The notes: generated by a model from the sequence alone, not told the origin. A stretch of 64,000 nt of DNA from Actinomadura sp. K4S16 (GCF_008327685.1 NZ_BDDE01000029.1:1-64000); one strand, 5' to 3'. Positions 26,855 through 35,351 are shown, counted from the stretch's first letter. Numbers and translations are program-made.

Positions 26855-29188
26855 GTGTCGCCTAGCGTTTTGCTCTACGGTCCAGTCGGCCAGATTGCCA
26901 AGCGAGTAACGAGTCGCTGCGGTGTGGATGAAGTGGCAGCCTACACAGTACTTCTGAGCGTATGGTCGGCTGCTATAGCCGATACGGTCTCCATAATCTC
27001 GAGGAATAGGCTGCGTCCCCCACTCGTATGGACCGTGCTCGTATCGAACGAAGGTGACTCATCGGTTGCGGCCTTTGAGGCGGCTATGGAGACCCTGAGG
27101 GAGACTGAATCGAACGTTCTGGAGGGCATCGTTTATGGTGCCGTGACCACCGTGAAGGCTTACGAGAACCTAATCAGAAAGGCGCTACGTGATAGTCGTA
27201 AGTCGGCAAAGACCCACAATGTCTTGTGTACAGGATCGCCAATTGTTGCGCGCGGACGCGAGCCGTTCTCGTTCCAGGTTGGACTCGAAGCATCTGTTCG
27301 CTCTTCCTGGGATTATGGTGAGCAGCGGGAAGTGCATCAATCCCCCGATATGCAGGATGGCAAGGCCATGCCTAATGTTGGTGTTCAATGGGCGATAAGC
27401 AAGGACGCCTGGCTGCGGAGATTTGATAGGACCTCCGCCGCTACTAGCAGTCGAGTCATGTCGATCCTTGCTGGACCTTCGGACTTCGATCTCAAACATG
27501 ACGACACCGCAGGTGCTGTTGGTGAAATCGGTCGGGCGTACGAATGGGCTACCGCTCAACAGCGCAATATCACGTTCACGCCTGCGGCGCTAAACAAGTT
27601 GAACGCGGCGTATCGCACGATAGAAGACTTGAGTGATAACCCTGATCGGTCATCCTCTATCGAGGGTCCGGAGTTCCATTTCGTTAGATCCTTCGAGCAT
27701 CTGCTGCGCATTGCGACATCTCTGGCTGCAGCAGACCGATCGATGGTTGTGCGCTGTGCTCACGTGGTTGCAGCATGGTCTTTCGTTCGCAGGTCTATTT
27801 GGGACACGGTAGAGCTACTTGAAGCCAAAGGCAGCACCAATGAAGCGATAGCGTCAGCGCGCAACAAATCGTCTTTGATCGAGGAAATTTTTGAAATTGC
27901 GGAAGAGAATGACGACGTCACTTCCGTTTGCGGCGATGCCCCTGAGATCGTCGCGCGATCGGGTTCGCGACGCGATCGACGCATTGTCCGTGTTCAACGC
28001 AAGGAGGGGGGGACCTCACCGGACCTTGCCACTACTGATGGCGGCAATGCCACTAAACGGATCGAGCCGCGGCGGATGCTCCCCGGCGGCACCGCAGAGG
28101 ATGCCGCACGTCAGGCCAACGGCTTGGTGGACCCCACTGTGAGGGAAGCCCGGACGGTGTTCACTTCACCCACAGGTGCGCTGAACCGGTGGTGGGACCA
28201 AGACCCCGCAGAACGGTTCTGGATGGAGATCACTGACCGCCCCGACCTCGGCAGCAACCTGCAGGCACTGCAGCGCAACGGTACTGGCGGGGAGTTCTGG
28301 TCCTACTCACTGGTCACTGCGATCAAGCCTGGTGACGTGGTCCTGCACTGGCACAAGAGCCTGCACGGCCAGCCCGGCATCGTCGGACACTCCATCGCCG
28401 CCGATGGTCCCTACGACGACCAGCTGATCTGGGACGCCCGTGGCACCTACGGCCAGCAACGCCCCGTCAACACTCACCCCCAACCGGCCTGGCGGTATGA
28501 GCTGACCTGGTACACCCCGCTGCACACCCCGATCGGTCAAAAGGCTCTCCGCCCTCTCGAAGACCAGCTTCATGCAATCAAGTGCGACCTGGAAGCACGC
28601 ATCAACGGGCCGCTGTATTTCCCGTTTGTCTTCTCCCCGAGCCGGCCGCTGCGCACCGCACAGGCGTACCTGGTCAAAGTCCCCGCAGCCATGCTTAACC
28701 TGCTCCCCGAACTGGCCAGACTCAACCACTTTGCGCCCGCCGCCAGTACGCCAAGGCGGGTGCCCGCCCGTCTGCGTCGCCCACGCTCGCGGACCGGTGC
28801 CGGCTATCTGGCCGACCCAGCCCTGCGCAAAGCCATCGAAGAGCACGCTGTCCGCCGAGCCCGTGACCTCTACCCGGACCATGACATCACCGACGTCGGT
28901 GCCATCTGCTCCTACGACCTGCGGGCCGTCAAAGGCGACGAAGAGATCCACATCGAGGTCAAAGGTTCCACTGGTACCGCCGACGCGGTCGAACTCACCA
29001 CCAACGAGGTCACTCACGCCCGGACCACTGCCCGCACCGACCTGGTGGTCGTCGACCAGATCACCTGGCAACGCCAATCCGATGGCACCATCCAAACCAG
29101 CGGAGGGCGTTGCCGTCACTGGACCACCTGGCAACCCGATGAGATGGATCTCCGACCGACCCGATACCGCTACACCCTTCCGAACTAG
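26855..29188 (+). CDS. Degenerate P-loop / EVE-like / DUF3883 protein
   Basis: This is a 777-aa protein in three parts. Residues 1-390 look like a DUF3987-type P-loop domain with a helical lid, but the expected Walker A is replaced by VLVSNEGDSSVAAFEAA. Residues about 440-560 resemble an EVE/PUA-like modified-base reader (NRWWDQDPAERFWMEI, AIKPGDVVLHWHKS, GIVGHSIAADGPYDD). Residues about 645-730 form a DUF3883 domain (YLADPALRKAIEEHAVRRAR, EEIHIEVKGSTGTADAVELT). GTG 26855 is chosen for the Shine-Dalgarno 4 nt upstream; ATG 26843 overlaps it. The first half has AT-richer codons and the second half from about 28,070 is strongly GC-rich, suggesting a fusion. I infer a role in restricting modified DNA. 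Confidence 0.65.
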   Translation: MSPSVLLYGPVGQIAKRVTSRCGVDEVAAYTVLLSVWSAAIADTVSIISRNRLRPPLVWTVLVSNEGDSSVAAFEAAMETLRETESNVLEGIVYGAVTTVKAYENLIRKALRDSRKSAKTHNVLCTGSPIVARGREPFSFQVGLEASVRSSWDYGEQREVHQSPDMQDGKAMPNVGVQWAISKDAWLRRFDRTSAATSSRVMSILAGPSDFDLKHDDTAGAVGEIGRAYEWATAQQRNITFTPAALNKLNAAYRTIEDLSDNPDRSSSIEGPEFHFVRSFEHLLRIATSLAAADRSMVVRCAHVVAAWSFVRRSIWDTVELLEAKGSTNEAIASARNKSSLIEEIFEIAEENDDVTSVCGDAPEIVARSGSRRDRRIVRVQRKEGGTSPDLATTDGGNATKRIEPRRMLPGGTAEDAARQANGLVDPTVREARTVFTSPTGALNRWWDQDPAERFWMEITDRPDLGSNLQALQRNGTGGEFWSYSLVTAIKPGDVVLHWHKSLHGQPGIVGHSIAADGPYDDQLIWDARGTYGQQRPVNTHPQPAWRYELTWYTPLHTPIGQKALRPLEDQLHAIKCDLEARINGPLYFPFVFSPSRPLRTAQAYLVKVPAAMLNLLPELARLNHFAPAASTPRRVPARLRRPRSRTGAGYLADPALRKAIEEHAVRRARDLYPDHDITDVGAICSYDLRAVKGDEEIHIEVKGSTGTADAVELTTNEVTHARTTARTDLVVVDQITWQRQSDGTIQTSGGRCRHWTTWQPDEMDLRPTRYRYTLPN

Positions 29189-29381
29189 CGGTTCCAGAGG
29201 TCATCGCCGAGCGGTCACGTCGCGAGCGCGCTTCGGCGAGCGCGCTTGACCCCCATCTATCGGCAAGCACGATCAGGGCGCTGAGCATTCCAGCATGCGG
29301 TATCCGTTGTGGTCGACTGGAATCCGCCCCCAACGGTGGGGTTGCTGTACTCCCCGGCTGTACTTTGACGCAGCACTCAAC

Positions 29382-29504
29382 TCAGACAGGCCGGTGAGCT
29401 GGCGCGGGCACCTGGTTGGGGCCGTGGGTGAGGGTCGCGCCGCGCTCGAACCGGTCGGAGCGGACCCGGATGAAGGCCAACCGGTCGGCCTGCGTCCGGT
29501 CCAT
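29382..29504 (-). CDS. Possible small protein, 40 aa
   Basis: ATG 29504 has AAGGA a few bases upstream and starts MDRTQADRLAFIRVRSDRFE, ending in a Pro-rich tail. It shares ADRLAF(I/L)R with the small frame at 3030-3167. Function unknown; it may be the surviving end of a larger gene. Confidence 0.3.
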   Translation of the reverse strand: MDRTQADRLAFIRVRSDRFERGATLTHGPNQVPAPAHRPV

Positions 29505-29529
29505 ACCGTCCTTACGCCAACGTCACCTG

Positions 29530-30066
29530 TCACGATAGGCGGAAGGTGCCCGAGGCGATCACGTCCAAGAGCTTTTCAATCAAGAGAGTTGTAAGCTCTT
29601 GTGTCGTGGTCACCTTCAGAAGCTCGTCGAGTGTGATAACTATCAGACGATGCCCACGAACTTGGGCAAGAGAAGCTTTGTGATAAACCGCAGTTAGTTC
29701 GTTTTCATCACCTGTCACTCCATTGGCGGCCACGAGTACGCCAAGCTCAATCCGTCGATTCGCCAGCTTGTCTATAAAGGCACCGACGGTAGGTGAATCT
29801 ACCGGGTCACTCCAGTTCTTGCACTCGACCAGGAAAAGGTTAGGAAAGCAACCCATGTCACTGAGCTTACTATTGGCCACAGCTATGTCTATCTCTTCGC
29901 TGTGGAATTTGTTGAGGGTGTCCTTCCGCGTCCTAAAACCCGGAACCTGGTCAAGTAGGTAGCAGAACCAGTCTTCGAAGGCACGGCCACGAACGGTTGT
30001 GCTGCGCGTCTTATCTATGCTCAAGGCATGGAGGGCACTAATCCTGGAGGTCGAGTATGGCGCCAT
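29530..30066 (-). CDS. Mrr-like restriction endonuclease-fold protein
   Basis: The product (178 aa from ATG 30066) has the PD-(D/E)XK pattern: helix RGRAFEDWFCYLLDQVPGF, then EEIDIAVANSKLSD with the acidic Asp at residue 60, then NLFLVECKNWSDPVDS with Glu 81 and Lys 83, followed by a helix and a strand (RRIELGVLVAANGVTG). This is the core of Mrr/RecB-like nucleases. A longer frame to 30141 exists, but ATG 30066 lies one base after the stop of the upstream gene (TGAtATG), so translational coupling is likely. It is the second gene of a two-gene unit. The codons are AT-richer than in the host. Confidence 0.7.
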   Translation of the reverse strand: MAPYSTSRISALHALSIDKTRSTTVRGRAFEDWFCYLLDQVPGFRTRKDTLNKFHSEEIDIAVANSKLSDMGCFPNLFLVECKNWSDPVDSPTVGAFIDKLANRRIELGVLVAANGVTGDENELTAVYHKASLAQVRGHRLIVITLDELLKVTTTQELTTLLIEKLLDVIASGTFRLS

Positions 30067-30067
30067 A

Positions 30068-30991
30068 TCAGATGCGCTCCGTTGCCTTAGCGACTTCCTC
30101 GGTAAGCACCTCCGAGAGACTCTTGTGCCCGAGTTGCTCAATCAAATCCTCAAGGGCGAGTCTGAGTACAAGGGGTGTAGTCCTTTTTGCGGGAAAGCGT
30201 CGTCCATCAATGCTGTCATAGAGCAACACGCCCAGTTGAGCCCGCCGATCAAGCGTTGCTTCCTGAAGACGTAGTTCAGAATCATGCAGCCTTCGCTCGT
30301 TCAGACGTCCTGCCAGCACTTCTATTAGCGCGATCTCGTCTGACTCCCGCGATGGCAACACGGCCATGTCGAAGCCACGATCGGGCGTGCTCTTCTCTGG
30401 GTTCTCGGCGAATGCCACTCCTGTGGCCCGTATGAGCTCAACAACAAGTTGCTCTACCCTAAAAGAGGGTATGTTTGATCCTTTTTTTTGGCGCAGCGAC
30501 TTAAGTAGACGTATGTATCGCTTGAAATCAACGGGAGGGCTGATCTGTGCGGGCGCTGTTGCAGTATCCTGCCGACGTTCTGCAAGGTTGGCCGTAAACG
30601 CCCAAAGATGCAGCCGAAGACTGTCTACATCACTTAGCTGGCATGGAATTACTACAAGCTGACTAGGAACAGATGGAGCCCGGAGAGGTGGGGGCACGAT
30701 CAGGCAGGCTGGGATTCTCCGTTCAACAGCCCTGCCCAACTGCAGCATTACTTCAAGGTTGGTTAGAGCAGTGACATTTTCGAGATCCAGGTCTGCTGTG
30801 GCAATGAATTGAGTGATATCAGACGGAGGGTCGAGATACCCTATAACGAGATCGGGCTGTTGTATATCCAGAGCGCGGTCCGCTACCACCTTATCCATGA
30901 CCAAGAGTTCCTGGATATCAATCTCTCGGCAGATATCGATAAGGGGTCCTAGGTCAGGATTTCCTGCCTTAATCAACGTGGCAACAAGCAT
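30068..30991 (-). CDS. Partner of the Mrr-like nuclease, function unknown
   Basis: This 307-aa protein has two regions. Residues 1-110 (MLVATLIKAG, QPDLVIGYLDPPSD, LTNLEVMLQLGRAVERRIPA) resemble the alternating strand/helix layout of TIR-like or nucleoside-deoxyribosyltransferase-like folds; this is a weak structural impression. Residues about 180-300 (VEQLVVELIRATGVAFAE, DRGFDMAVLPSRES, ALIEVLAGRLNERR) look like a restriction-endonuclease fold in which the Glu-x-Lys is Glu-x-Leu. If so, it is a catalytically dead nuclease relative of its neighbour. It is first in a coupled operon with the nuclease. It carries no signal peptide. Confidence 0.6.
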   Translation of the reverse strand: MLVATLIKAGNPDLGPLIDICREIDIQELLVMDKVVADRALDIQQPDLVIGYLDPPSDITQFIATADLDLENVTALTNLEVMLQLGRAVERRIPACLIVPPPLRAPSVPSQLVVIPCQLSDVDSLRLHLWAFTANLAERRQDTATAPAQISPPVDFKRYIRLLKSLRQKKGSNIPSFRVEQLVVELIRATGVAFAENPEKSTPDRGFDMAVLPSRESDEIALIEVLAGRLNERRLHDSELRLQEATLDRRAQLGVLLYDSIDGRRFPAKRTTPLVLRLALEDLIEQLGHKSLSEVLTEEVAKATERI

Positions 30992-31492
30992 CAGCTAAGT
31001 ACTGCCTTCACAAGACCGAGGGTGGTGGACGTATCGGACAGCACACTAGCTTGCCTAGGTCCCCTGAACCAGCAGCACGGGGGTTAGGTGGATCATTGAA
31101 GCGATCGTTCGGGCAACGCGCGTGGACAGCTCGAGGCCTAAGCGTAGGGGCTCCGGACGGGATGACCGACCGGAGCCCCTATGTGCCCTTTTGGTTAGAC
31201 GTCCAGGTAGTGGAACGTGGGCTTGGGATGCATCAGGAAGTCATGGTGCGAGATGTCCAGGCGTAGGCGCCCGCCATCGAGAAGGCGACGAGGTCCCCGA
31301 CGGCATGCTCTCGGTAAGCCGTGACCAGAGTGTTTCATCCGGTTTGGGGGATCACCGGCGAAGCTGTGCAGCCGGGGCTGACCGCTCCGGCGGCTGCGCT
31401 GCAGGCTCGTCGCGGATCAGGCTGGCGGAATGTGCCGTTCTACACAGAGCCGGCTGACGGCCGGGGCTAACCTGAGCCCTCCACCAGTCCGG
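30992..31492. other. Gap upstream of the two-gene nuclease unit
   Basis: Holds the promoter side of the minus-strand unit and one strong hairpin (31146-31180, listed separately). No gene is recognised. Confidence 0.4.
31146..31180. terminator. Strong hairpin, possible bidirectional terminator
   Basis: AGGGGCTCCGG (31146-31156) pairs perfectly with CCGGAGCCCCT (31170-31180). On the plus strand CCCTTTTGG follows. No plus-strand gene that it would terminate is visible. Confidence 0.55.
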
Positions 31493-31660
31493 GTGTCGCG
31501 CATGGTTGCTGGGAGGAGTGCTGCGGGTTCGCAGGCGCTGGCGCTGCGGGCTCGGATCGTGCTGCTGTGGGCCGAGGGCGCCACGATCGCCCGGGTTGCG
31601 GAGAAGGTCGGCGCCTCGCGTAACACGGTGTCGAAGTGGCGGTCGCGGTTCCTGGCGCGA
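31493..31660 (+). pseudogene. IS630-family transposase N-terminal fragment
   Basis: GTG 31493 starts MSRMVAGRSAAGSQALALRA, followed by RIVLLWAEGATIARVAEKVG and ASRNTVSKWRSRF. This is the N-terminal helix-turn-helix of IS630/Tc1-type transposases. Homology ends near 31660 and the DDE domain is absent. Confidence 0.65.
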
Positions 31661-31779
31661 TCACGGCCCATTCGCGACAGGTGCCAGACGACGGAATGGG
31701 CGTCAGCGCCGTCTGAAGACGCGGTCCGATCTGTCCCAGGGCACCGAACGCCTGCTCATCGGCATGCGAGGAGGATTCG

Positions 31780-31950
31780 GTGGGTCTGTCCAGTTACGGC
31801 TCTGTCGCTCTGCCGTTGGTAGCAGAGGACGGCGGTCTGTCGCGCTCAGGCGAGATCAAGGTCGATGGGCTTGTCAATGTGGTGTTCTCGGGCCTGCCCG
31901 GCCTGGTCACTTACGGTGTTGCGGATGAGGGTGAGCGGCTACACCGGTAG
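31780..31950 (+). CDS. Small protein, 56 aa, with a consensus ribosome-binding site
   Basis: GTG 31780 is preceded by AGGAGG (31769-31774) at 5-nt spacing, the best ribosome-binding site in this part of the island. The product starts MGLSSYGSVALPLVAEDGGL, continues with IKVDGLVNVVFSGLPGLVTY, and ends GERLHR. It is Gly/Val-rich, probably a small beta protein. I do not recognise it. It lies between an IS630 scrap and a tRNA fragment. Confidence 0.4.
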   Translation: MGLSSYGSVALPLVAEDGGLSRSGEIKVDGLVNVVFSGLPGLVTYGVADEGERLHR

Positions 31951-31993
31951 CCAGAACCTCCTCCATCGCTACATCAAGACTGCAGGTCAGACA

Positions 31994-32042
31994 GGGGCGC
32001 GCCTGGCAGGATTCGAACCCGCGACCGTCGGACTAGAAGGTC
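31994..32042 (-). repeat. 3' fragment of a tRNA gene (tRNA-Arg-like)
   Basis: Read on the minus strand, this stretch contains an anticodon-loop-like CTTCTAG, then a variable region and a good T-arm (GCGGG TTCGAAT CCTGC) followed by an acceptor-like tail. The 5' part of the tRNA (D-arm, acceptor 5' strand) is missing, and the left anticodon stem is mispaired. It resembles the 3' half of a tRNA-Arg(TCT), the kind of scrap left by integration at a tRNA gene. It lies 280 bp before the mobilization genes. Confidence 0.5.
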
Positions 32043-32318
32043 GATGCGTCAATGCTCCAGATCGCGGGCGAAGTCGCGGCGCGCCGGTCGTGAAGTTGGT
32101 GCTTGGCCTTCGGGTCGTCCAGTATGAAGCACGATCAACTTTAGGAGATGTCATCCAGTAAAACGCTTTTGATTGCTCGCGTGTGCGGGTCAGGCGCGTT
32201 GCGATGCAGAGCTCCGATCAGGGGCGGCAGCTAGGCGGCGGAGATCGTGATGCCGTCATGGTCTCGCCGGTTCTCGCCGCGCGGAGCAAGTAATAGGCAA
32301 CGTTCATTTGTGTAGTTG

Positions 32319-32365
32319 GACCGGGCGCGGTCTAGCCAGGGCAGAGGGGATCGGGCGCGATCCCC
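32319..32365 (+). other. Twin hairpins upstream of mobC, candidate oriT
   Basis: Two inverted repeats share the loop GGCG closed by CG pairs: GACCG-GGCG-CGGTC (32319-32332) and GGGGATCG-GGCG-CGATCCCC (32346-32365). They lie directly before mobC, where transfer origins of mobilizable elements commonly sit. A nick site cannot be assigned by eye. Confidence 0.4.
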
Positions 32366-32372
32366 GCGGGGG

Positions 32373-32798
32373 GTGGGGCATACGGTCGAGATCGGCAAGT
32401 CGGTGTCGGGGTCCGGGGGGCCGCGGAGGCGGCGTTCGGTTCGGTCGCAGCAGCGGAGTCGGTCGGTGAGGATCGCGCTGTCGGAGCAGGAGTACGCGGT
32501 TTTGGCGGCTGCGGCGGCGAACGAGGGGTTGGCGCTGGGGGCGTTCGCCGCGCAGGCGAGTTTGGCGGCGGCGCAGGGACGAGTGGTTGCGGAGTACGCC
32601 GTGGTGCGTGAGGCGCTGGCGGCGGTGTTGTTCGCTGCCGGGCAGGTGCAGCGGGTCGGCGTGAATCTCAATCAGGCTGTTGCGGCGTTGAATTCCGGTG
32701 AGCTGGTCGAGCAGCTTCGGTGGTACGCGCAGGCGGCGGTGCGCAGCGTTGACCGACTTGATGAGTTGGCTCAGGAGTTGCGGCATCGGCTCCCTTGA
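32373..32798 (+). CDS. mobC: MobC-family relaxosome accessory protein
   Basis: The protein (about 141 aa) has a basic N-terminus, a ribbon-helix-helix region (RSVRIALSEQEYAVLAAAAA), and the MobC signature VGVNLNQAVAALNSGELVEQ toward the C-terminus. MobC proteins bind oriT and help the relaxase. GTG 32373 is preferred because the longer frame from TTG 32316 would cover the twin hairpins. It is 21 bp from the relaxase gene, so the two form one unit. Confidence 0.8.
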   Translation: MGHTVEIGKSVSGSGGPRRRRSVRSQQRSRSVRIALSEQEYAVLAAAAANEGLALGAFAAQASLAAAQGRVVAEYAVVREALAAVLFAAGQVQRVGVNLNQAVAALNSGELVEQLRWYAQAAVRSVDRLDELAQELRHRLP

Positions 32799-32819
32799 GC
32801 GGTCGGCCGGGGGCCGTGG

Positions 32820-34636
32820 GTGATTGGGAAGATTCGTCGTGGAGAGCGTGTCATGGGGCTGCTGCGCTACCTGTACGGTCCTGGCCGGCACGAGGAGCAT
32901 CGCGATCCGCATGTGGTGGCGGGTTTCCGGAGCGCGCCGGAGTTGGAGCCGGGTGTGCGGGCGGATGGGAGCCGGGATTTCCGGCGTTTGGACGCGCTGT
33001 TCACGCAGCCGCTGGCTCTGCTGGGGGAGCGGAACTATCGGCAACCGGTGTGGCATCTTCCGTTGAGGGCGGCGCCTGAGGACCCGGTCATGTCCGATCA
33101 GCAGTGGGCTCGGATCGCTCATGAGGTGATGGACCGGGTCGGGCTTGCTCCGGCTGGGGACTTCGGCGCGGTCCGGTGGGTGGCGGTCCGGCATGCTGCC
33201 GACCATGTCCACATCGTGGCGACCTTGGCGCGCCAGGACGGTGGTCGGCCCGATGTGTGGAACGACGGCTACCGCGTCCGGGACGCTTGCCGCGCCATCG
33301 AGCGGCAGTACGGGCTGCGGCGGACGGCTCCGGCGGACCGGACGGCGGCGCGGCGGCCGAGCCGGGGCGAGATCGAGAAAGCCGTCCGCCACGGCCGGCC
33401 GCTACCGTCCCGCACGCTTCTGCGCCGCAAGGTCCAGACGGCGGCGGCCGGGGCGAGCAGCGAGGCGGAGTTCTTTAGGCAGCTGCGTGATGAGGGTGTC
33501 CTGGTCCGCCAGCGTTTCAGCGAGCGGACGGCCGGCGAGATGACCGGCTACGCCGTCGCCCTCCCTGACGATCTGAACAGCGATGGGCGGCCTGTGTGGT
33601 TCGGCGGAGGGAAGCTCGCTGCCGACCTCACTCTGCCCAAGCTTCGCCGCCGGTGGACGGGGGCGGACGGGTCCGTCCACGCGTCGTCCCCGCTCCGTCC
33701 GCTGGACGGACGGCATCTCTCCGAGCGGACGAGACGAGCCGTGCTGCGGACGGCCGTCCGCCGCGCGGCGGACGAGTCGGCGACGACCAACGAGTTCCTC
33801 GACCGGCTTCGGGGTGAGGGGCTCTCCTGGTCAAGCTGCGCTACAGCCAGACCGTTGACGGGCAGATCACTGGCTACGCCGTCGCTTTCGCTGCTGAACA
33901 CGATGGTCATGAGCCGACGTGGTATCCCGGCAGCCGTCTTGCCGATGACCTGTCACTGTCCCGTCTCCGCCAGCGTTGGGCCTCTCCTGCCGCGTACCGC
34001 CAGTCGGCTGCTGGCCAGGATGAGTTGACACCGGAGGAGCGCCAGGCGTTCTACGACGATGCGGCCCGGGCCGCTGCCTTCGCCACCGCCCAGATCCGGC
34101 GGCACCTTGTCACCAACCCGCACGCTGCGCAGGACGCCTGCTGGGCGGCCTCCGATGCCCTTCACGTGGCAGCCCGAGTCACCGGCAACCGTCACCTCCA
34201 CCGCGCCGCCGATGCCTACGACCGCGCGGCCCGCGCCCCCTGCGGCCGTATCCCCACCCCGACTCCGGCAGGCAACGCGCTGCGCACCACAGCCCGCCTG
34301 CTCGCGCTCACCGGCATGGCGAAGGACCGAACGGTGGTGTCGACGATGGTGCTCGTCGCCAACTTCATCAGCCTGCTCGACACCATTGCCCAGCTGCGCA
34401 GCCTCCAGGAGCGTCACGCCCAGGCCGACGCGGCTCGAAGAGCCGCCGCGCACACGCGAGAAGCACGCCCAGCGGGCGGCGCTCCCTCACCTCCGCCGGC
34501 TGGCCCGAGCGCGCAAGCGCGCCTGGCCATGGCCGCCTTCCCGACCGCGTGGGCTCCGCTGCCGCAGGATGCACAGAACAGATCAGCGCCGTCGGCTCCT
34601 ACGGGCCCAGCGCGCTCCGGTCGTCGACGTCCGTGA
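32820..34636 (+). pseudogene. Relaxase (MobA/VirD2-like), frameshifted
   Basis: From GTG 32820 the protein starts MIGKIRRGERVMGLLRYLYG, typical of actinobacterial relaxases. The HUH-type motif is in VRWVAVRHAADHVHIVATLA (about residues 118-137), and WHLPLRAAPEDPVMSDQQW is seen before it. Near 33820-33827 the reading shifts: the true continuation (VKLRYSQTVDGQITGYAVAF, WYPGSRLADDLSLSRLRQRW) is in the next frame and runs to TAA 34636. About 605 codons would be read in total. The catalytic N-terminus is intact (about 334 residues before the shift), so partial function cannot be excluded. A sequencing error is the alternative. Confidence 0.8.
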
Positions 34637-34703
34637 TCGAACGGCTCTTCATCACGCGGCCTGCCGGCACTCGCCGCACGGAGGGACTCCTCTCGCCAGT
34701 CGG

Positions 34704-34898
34704 TCATTTCCGCTCTTCGAGCTGGCGGAAGGCACGCTCGAAGGCTTCTGGGTCGGCGGTGTGGAGCAGGTCCATCAACTCGTCCAGGTCGGACGCCGAG
34801 ATCAGGACGCGCCCCGTTGCCCTCCAGATCCCTTCTCGGTCCAGCGTGATCGACCATTCAGGGAAGAGGTGCTGCAGTAGCAGCAACGTGATTTGCAT
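34704..34898 (-). CDS. Small conserved-looking protein, 64 aa
   Basis: ATG 34898 has GAGGAAA just upstream. The product starts MQITLLLLQHLFPEWSITLD, has WRATGRVLISASDLDELMDL and ends in a Glu/Arg-rich helix. A longer frame to 34943 exists. It follows the RsbW-like ATPase gene on the same strand (54 bp), which suggests a shared transcript. I cannot name the family; similar small proteins accompany such regulatory modules in actinomycetes. Confidence 0.65.
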   Translation of the reverse strand: MQITLLLLQHLFPEWSITLDREGIWRATGRVLISASDLDELMDLLHTADPEAFERAFRQLEERK

Positions 34899-34952
34899 CG
34901 TTTCCTCGCAGGAGCGTGGTCCCCAGCTCTTTGTGTCGGCCACCTCACAAGG

Positions 34953-35351
34953 TCAGGGCAGCTTGGCCCAGATGACCTTGCCGCCTCCGGTGAGGTGCTT
35001 GACTCCCCACTCGTGCACGAGCTCCGCCACGAGCTGGAGGCCACGGCCGGAGGTGGCGGCGTAGTCCTGGGGCTGGACCGTGGGGTGGCCCGTGCCGGTG
35101 TCCGATACCTCGATCACCGGTTGCCCATCGTCCGGGTCGAGGAAGAGCCGAACCACGATCGTGCCTTCGCCGTGCTTGTAGGCGTTCGTGGCCAACTCGC
35201 AGACCACGAGACGGCCCATGTAGTCGTCGCTGATGCCCCAACTGGCGAACTGTTCGGCGAGGAACCGGCGTGCGAGGCGGGGCGCCTGATCGGTGCAATC
35301 GAGGACGATCGTCGGGACTTCAGGAGTTTGCGGTGCTGCGGACATCGGCAC
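34953..35351 (-). CDS. RsbW-like ATP-binding regulatory protein
   Basis: The protein (132 aa) is a stand-alone HATPase_c domain: N-box LVVCELATNAYKHGEGTIVV (residues 48-67), G1 box VIEVSDTGTGHPTV, and G2 region GRGLQLVAELVHEWGV. Such anti-sigma-factor-like kinases without a sensor are abundant in actinomycetes and often stand beside XRE/DUF397 pairs. It is divergently oriented to the XRE gene at 35499 with 147 bp between them that must hold both promoters. Confidence 0.88.
   Translation of the reverse strand: MPMSAAPQTPEVPTIVLDCTDQAPRLARRFLAEQFASWGISDDYMGRLVVCELATNAYKHGEGTIVVRLFLDPDDGQPVIEVSDTGTGHPTVQPQDYAATSGRGLQLVAELVHEWGVKHLTGGGKVIWAKLP

Noticed and set aside
31051..31457. Plus-strand frames before the IS630 scrap
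   Set aside because: They cross a strong hairpin and show no coding bias or motif.
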